Program-made: the position numbers and the translations under genes
Shown: piece by piece, positions 52,184 through 55,528 of the stretch
How positions within the stretch are numbered: position 1 is the stretch's first letter
How the letters are laid out: every line of letters begins with the position of its first letter
Assembly (NCBI GenBank): GCA_015059785.1
Contig: SUZS01000011.1
Span: forward strand, 1 to 55,528
Reading direction: 5' to 3'
Length of the DNA stretch: 55,528 bases
Source of the DNA: Rikenellaceae bacterium
GTDB lineage: Bacteria > Bacteroidota > Bacteroidia > Bacteroidales > Rikenellaceae
Notes under the pieces: model-generated
What the model was told of the DNA's origin: nothing
The model's input: the letters and a program-made list of their open reading frames with translations, nothing else
The model's database searches: none

Positions 52184-53667
52184 TGAAGACAATATACAAA
52201 CTGATACTAAAGTCCTACATCGGTCCGATGTTCGCCACATTCTTTATCGTTATCTTCATCTTGATGATGAACTTCGTGTGGCGATATATTGACGATTTGG
52301 TAGGCAAGGGATTGGATGCCGCCGTAATCATAGAGTTGATTATGTACGCAACGGTAAATATGATTCAGATGGGTCTACCGCTTGCCGTACTACTCGCTAC
52401 GATTATGACAATGGGAAATCTGGGCGAGAACTACGAGCTGCTGGCAATGAAGTCTGCGGGTATGTCACTGCTGAAGATTGTGCGTCCACTGGTCTTTGTC
52501 GTACTGCTGATATCTATCGGTAGTTTCTTTATTATCAACAATTTAGCGCCGTACTCAAATAAAAAGATGTTCAGCATTATCCACGATATCCAGCGTCAAA
52601 ATCAGGCTCTGGAGTTTCAAGATGGACTCTTTTTTAATGGCATTGACAATATGAGTATTCGTGTGGAGCATCAAAATCCAGAGTCAAAGCTCCTTACGGG
52701 CGTGCTGATATATGACAACCGCTCTTCAGGTGGAAATATGACAACGACTATTGCCGACTCGGGATATATCCGCCTGAGTGAGGATAAGCGATACCTGCTT
52801 GTAACACTCTTTAACGGTTCTACATACGAGCACACTCGTGGTAGCCAGTGGTACACAAAGAGCTCACTGCGACGACATACTTTCGAGCGTCAAGATGGAC
52901 AGATTCCAATGACTGGTTTTGACTTTGAGCGTTCAGACGAAAATCTCTTTAGCGGTAGTAGCCAGACTTTGAATATCAATGAGTTGCAGCATAATATTGA
53001 CTCGTTAGAGATGGCTGTAAATCGCACTACAACAATGGCTTACAACCCTCTGCTGCGCGACCAGATTTTTATTAAGGACCCAGATGCCATTTCTCCTCCA
53101 GATAGCATCATTATAGACCGCTCGGAGAAGGTGTATGCAAAGTATCTACTTGATTCTGTGCCGACACTCTCAACGCGCCAGAAGCAGAAGGTATACTCAA
53201 ATGCTCGTCAGAGTGCAATCTCGGCTCGCAATAGTTTCTCCTTTGATGAGTCTACCTCCAAGGAGGCTCTAAACCAACTCTACCGCAACAAGAACGAGTG
53301 GCACCGTAAGCTTGCTCTGCCAGTATCTATATTCATCTTCTTCCTTGTCGGCGCGCCATTAGGTGCAATTATCCGCAAGGGAGGATTGGGTACGCCTATT
53401 GTTATATCGGTAATCTTCTTTGTTATCTACTACATCATCAGTATGTCGGGCGAGAAGATGGCTAAGGAGGGTACTTGGAGTTCACTTCTCGGTATGTGGA
53501 TTTCATCTATCGTGTTGTTCCCACTCGCAGTATACCTTACAAATAAGGCTACAAACGACTCCGCACTGCTTGACTTTGACTGGTATTTGGGCAAGTATAA
53601 GCTCTGCAAAGATTGGGTTGTGGCGAAGTTACCACAAAAGTGGCAGGATAAAATTAATAAGAAGTAG
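52183..53667 (+). CDS. LptF/LptG family lipopolysaccharide export permease
   Basis: A protein of 494 residues. Three N-terminal helices (from FFIVIFILMMNFVWRYIDDL) precede a periplasmic jelly-roll-like domain (~130-260, QDGLFFNGIDNMSIRVEHQN) and a longer linker. Three C-terminal helices (LALPVSIFIFFLVGAPLGAI) include the conserved GAPLG. It extracts LPS from the inner membrane with LptB. The insert between the jelly-roll and the last helices makes it longer than the E. coli proteins, as often seen in Bacteroidota. Confidence 0.92.
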   Translation: MKTIYKLILKSYIGPMFATFFIVIFILMMNFVWRYIDDLVGKGLDAAVIIELIMYATVNMIQMGLPLAVLLATIMTMGNLGENYELLAMKSAGMSLLKIVRPLVFVVLLISIGSFFIINNLAPYSNKKMFSIIHDIQRQNQALEFQDGLFFNGIDNMSIRVEHQNPESKLLTGVLIYDNRSSGGNMTTTIADSGYIRLSEDKRYLLVTLFNGSTYEHTRGSQWYTKSSLRRHTFERQDGQIPMTGFDFERSDENLFSGSSQTLNINELQHNIDSLEMAVNRTTTMAYNPLLRDQIFIKDPDAISPPDSIIIDRSEKVYAKYLLDSVPTLSTRQKQKVYSNARQSAISARNSFSFDESTSKEALNQLYRNKNEWHRKLALPVSIFIFFLVGAPLGAIIRKGGLGTPIVISVIFFVIYYIISMSGEKMAKEGTWSSLLGMWISSIVLFPLAVYLTNKATNDSALLDFDWYLGKYKLCKDWVVAKLPQKWQDKINKK

Positions 53668-53668
53668 T

Positions 53669-54634
53669 ATGAATCCAAAGGATATTCGTATCGTTTTTAT
53701 GGGTACGCCAGAGTTCGCTGTACCCTCACTTAAGGCCCTTGTAGAGGGTGGATATAATGTCGTTGGCGTTGTTACAACTCCAGACCGACAGGCGGGTCGC
53801 GGACTGAAGGTGCACGAATGTGATGTCAAGGTTGCTGCTCGCCAGTTGGGCATACAGACCATCCTACAGCCAGAGAAGCTGCGCGACGAGGAGTTTTTAG
53901 CTGCTCTCAGAGAGCTGAAGCCAGACTTGGGTATCGTTATTGCCTTCCGTATGCTCCCAGAGGTCGTGTGGGCAATGCCTCGCTTCGGAACATTTAACCT
54001 CCACGCATCACTACTGCCACAGTATCGCGGTGCTGCGCCAATAAACTGGGCGATTATCAATGGCGATACAGAGACGGGCGTTACAACATTTTTGCTCAAC
54101 CACGAGATTGACAAGGGTGCAATAATAGGGCAGGTGCGCGAGCAAATTGCTGATAATGATACCGTTGGCTCTCTTTACGACCGACTGATGACCGTTGGCG
54201 CAGACCTTGTTATAGATAGCGTAAACCGCATTGCCGAGGGTAATATCACACCAATAGAGCAGCCACAGAGCGATGAAAACCTTCGCCCAGCGCCAAAGAT
54301 TTTTAAGGATGATTGCCTTATAGATTGGAGCAAGAACGGAGCTGATATCGTAAACTTCGTGCGCGGACTGTCTCCATACCCTGCAGCGTGGAGTAGGCTT
54401 ACTAAAGATGGCGCAGAGGCGGGTAGCGCAAAGATTTTTGAGGTACACTTTGAGCCTAAAAATGGCATTACAGAGAGTGGTTGTGTAGTTACCGACGGCA
54501 AAAAGTATATGGGCGTGTCCTGCGCAGACGGCATTGTATATATTGACGACATCCAAATCGCCGGCAAAAAACGCCTCAAAATCCGCGAACTCCTCCTCGG
54601 CTTCCGCAACGCAGAGGAGTATAGGTTTGAGTAA
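53669..54634 (+). CDS. fmt: Methionyl-tRNA formyltransferase
   Basis: A protein of 321 residues from the ATG at 53669, one base after the LptF/G stop. The frame open from 53420 lies inside that gene. IRIVFMGTPEFAVPSLKAL, the catalytic segment FNLHASLLPQYRGAAPINW and EIDKGAIIGQ are conserved, and the C-terminal tRNA-binding domain follows from ~205. It formylates initiator Met-tRNA. A terminator lies at 54657-54685. Confidence 0.97.
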   Translation: MNPKDIRIVFMGTPEFAVPSLKALVEGGYNVVGVVTTPDRQAGRGLKVHECDVKVAARQLGIQTILQPEKLRDEEFLAALRELKPDLGIVIAFRMLPEVVWAMPRFGTFNLHASLLPQYRGAAPINWAIINGDTETGVTTFLLNHEIDKGAIIGQVREQIADNDTVGSLYDRLMTVGADLVIDSVNRIAEGNITPIEQPQSDENLRPAPKIFKDDCLIDWSKNGADIVNFVRGLSPYPAAWSRLTKDGAEAGSAKIFEVHFEPKNGITESGCVVTDGKKYMGVSCADGIVYIDDIQIAGKKRLKIRELLLGFRNAEEYRFE

Positions 54635-54656
54635 TTACCACCATGAGTAGAATGAA

Positions 54657-54685
54657 AATAGCGAGGGCTCACGACTCTCGCTATT
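54657..54685. terminator. Bidirectional terminator after fmt
   Basis: A perfect 9-bp stem AATAGCGAG/CTCGCTATT with an 11-base loop between the convergent stops of fmt (54634) and the AT-rich hypothetical gene (54687). It can serve both strands. Confidence 0.75.
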
Positions 54686-54686
54686 G

Positions 54687-55334
54687 TTATAAATTATATT
54701 GTTCTACTAACTCATTAAGCATCTTTGGATCTAAAATCTTATACAAAAATTCCTCCGATGTTGAATTTTCAAAATCAGGCACATATACTACAGACATATC
54801 TTTGAGCTCATTAGAATCTAACCACTTTTTCACATCAGTAAAACATTTAATATTCATCCTTGCAGAGGCTTGATTAGACATATTCTCATAACTCCATAAT
54901 ATATATACTTGAGAATCAATAGAATCACTTCGTCGCAGTTGTGCCATTTCATATAAAAAATAAGCATCTATTTTACTTCCACTATTCCTCAATACTTTTA
55001 GTGGCATATATTCGCCAAAAGCAAGCGAGCACCCCAAGTCTGTTGTTTTTATACTAACCTCCATATTTATTGCCTCTTTATTCGGATTATAAAAACCAAT
55101 CGGAACGGGAAATTTCACTTTTTGCACCGTTTTAGGAACTTTATCTGTTGCTAAAAGCACAAAACACAACTGCTGATTTGCAGCTATTTCTGTATCTTTT
55201 TGAGCATGCAATGACAACACTACATCTATATGTCGATGTTGTTTAATTACGACTGCTACTGTCGCGATACTAACTATCACACCTACTATAGTCCAAAAAT
55301 TTATATTTAATAGTAGTTCTATAACTTTTCGCAT
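54687..55334 (-). CDS. Hypothetical single-pass membrane protein, AT-rich
   Basis: A protein of 215 residues with one N-terminal membrane helix (~10-30, NFWTIVGVIVSIATVAVVIK) and a beta-rich extracytoplasmic or cytoplasmic domain (FPVPIGFYNPNKEAINMEVS). I do not recognise it. Base composition and codon choice are clearly more AT-rich than in fmt and the genes before it, suggesting recent acquisition. A -7 element lies at 55355-55362. Confidence 0.65.
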   Translation of the reverse strand: MRKVIELLLNINFWTIVGVIVSIATVAVVIKQHRHIDVVLSLHAQKDTEIAANQQLCFVLLATDKVPKTVQKVKFPVPIGFYNPNKEAINMEVSIKTTDLGCSLAFGEYMPLKVLRNSGSKIDAYFLYEMAQLRRSDSIDSQVYILWSYENMSNQASARMNIKCFTDVKKWLDSNELKDMSVVYVPDFENSTSEEFLYKILDPKMLNELVEQYNL

Positions 55335-55354
55335 AGTTTCAATTCTTATTTGGT

Positions 55355-55362
55355 CAAAGATA
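55355..55362 (-). promoter_or_regulatory. -7 promoter element for the AT-rich hypothetical gene
   Basis: Minus-strand TATCTTTG lies 20 bases before the ATG at 55334. Confidence 0.55.
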
Positions 55363-55483
55363 CAGCATCGTTAACAAGTGTTTTCAACTTAAAGAAAGGT
55401 ATTTTTGGGGACACTTGCAAACTTCCGTGGCATAATGTGACATAAACATATACTTGAAGGTAGGTTTGTGTATCAAAAGACCT

Positions 55484-55491
55484 TACCTTTG
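55484..55491 (+). promoter_or_regulatory. -7 element 4 bases upstream of the last gene (leaderless)
   Basis: TACCTTTG is followed by AAGT and the ATG at 55496. It lies within an imperfect dyad (55450-55464 against 55481-55497). Confidence 0.55.
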
Positions 55492-55495
55492 AAGT

Positions 55496-55528
55496 ATGGA
55501 AGACAACACATCTGCAAAGTTTGAGTTC
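55496..55528 (+). CDS. Start of an unidentified gene (cut by window end)
   Basis: The first 11 codons (MEDNTSAKFEF) are open to the window edge. Support comes only from the -7 element directly upstream and the ATG. The product cannot be identified. Confidence 0.4.
   Translation, partial: MEDNTSAKFEF

Noticed and set aside
53420..53668. N-terminal extension of Fmt
   Set aside because: It lies within the LptF/G coding sequence in another frame, and Fmt homologues begin at the segment starting at 53669.

Overview
The window reads as chromosomal DNA of a Bacteroidales bacterium, most likely Rikenellaceae/Alistipes-like (inference). The evidence is the many Bacteroidota-type -7 promoter elements (TAnnTTTG), TonB-plug and family-3 outer-membrane barrel proteins, Bacteroidota-style secreted lipoproteins, an S1/P1 nuclease, a Rho with a charged N-terminal insertion, and LytS/LytR-type signalling. 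No plasmid, phage or IS gene is recognisable.

Layout. 1-6.3 kb: a glycosyltransferase cut by the window edge, an AraC-type regulator, an ECF sigma/anti-sigma-like/Spy-like module, a CapA-like phosphatase with a DUF4491-like protein, and a porin. 6.4-12.2 kb: a metallophosphoesterase followed by a TolC-HlyD-permease-permease exporter with no ATPase gene. 12.2-18.8 kb (minus): a 1011-residue outer-membrane barrel, then the operon mazG, gamma-carbonic anhydrase, histidine kinase, LytTR regulator. 18.9-24 kb (plus): GH20 hexosaminidase, a helical-barrel lipoprotein, and a second ECF module. 24-33.7 kb: pheT, an SGNH-like lipoprotein, a UbiA prenyltransferase, a plug-only TonB protein, a DMT transporter, lepA and an acyl-CoA ligase. 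33.7-38 kb: tRNA-Gly(CCC), a small hypothetical gene, S1/P1 nuclease, rho and tRNA-Leu(UAA). 38-41 kb: miaA, a pRiA4b ORF-3-like gene and a lipoprotein. 41-50 kb (minus): an Fe-S protein, floA, GH31, NfeD, a coiled-coil/SPOR-like protein, trkH and a HAMP sensor. 50-55.5 kb: mtaB, an ABC-3 permease, an LptF/G permease, fmt, an AT-rich hypothetical gene and the first codons of a gene leaving the window.

The most unusual feature is what lies behind both tRNA genes. Each is followed by two tandem units (144/147 bp behind tRNA-Gly, 301 bp twice behind tRNA-Leu). Every unit is bounded by copies of the 3' end of that particular tRNA, and every tRNA-end copy is followed by its own terminator-like hairpin. 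The unit nearest the tRNA carries its terminator directly behind the mature 3' end and, at its far edge, a small hairpin beginning GTGCA that abuts the next tRNA-end copy. The Leu unit folds on paper into a four-way junction, and copy-to-copy substitutions in stems keep pairing as G.U only on the tRNA-sense strand. This looks like tiny non-autonomous elements docked at tRNA 3' ends, encoding a structured RNA and no protein. Family and mechanism are inference.

Several genes have a -7 element only 4-7 bases before the ATG, so leaderless or nearly leaderless mRNAs look common here.
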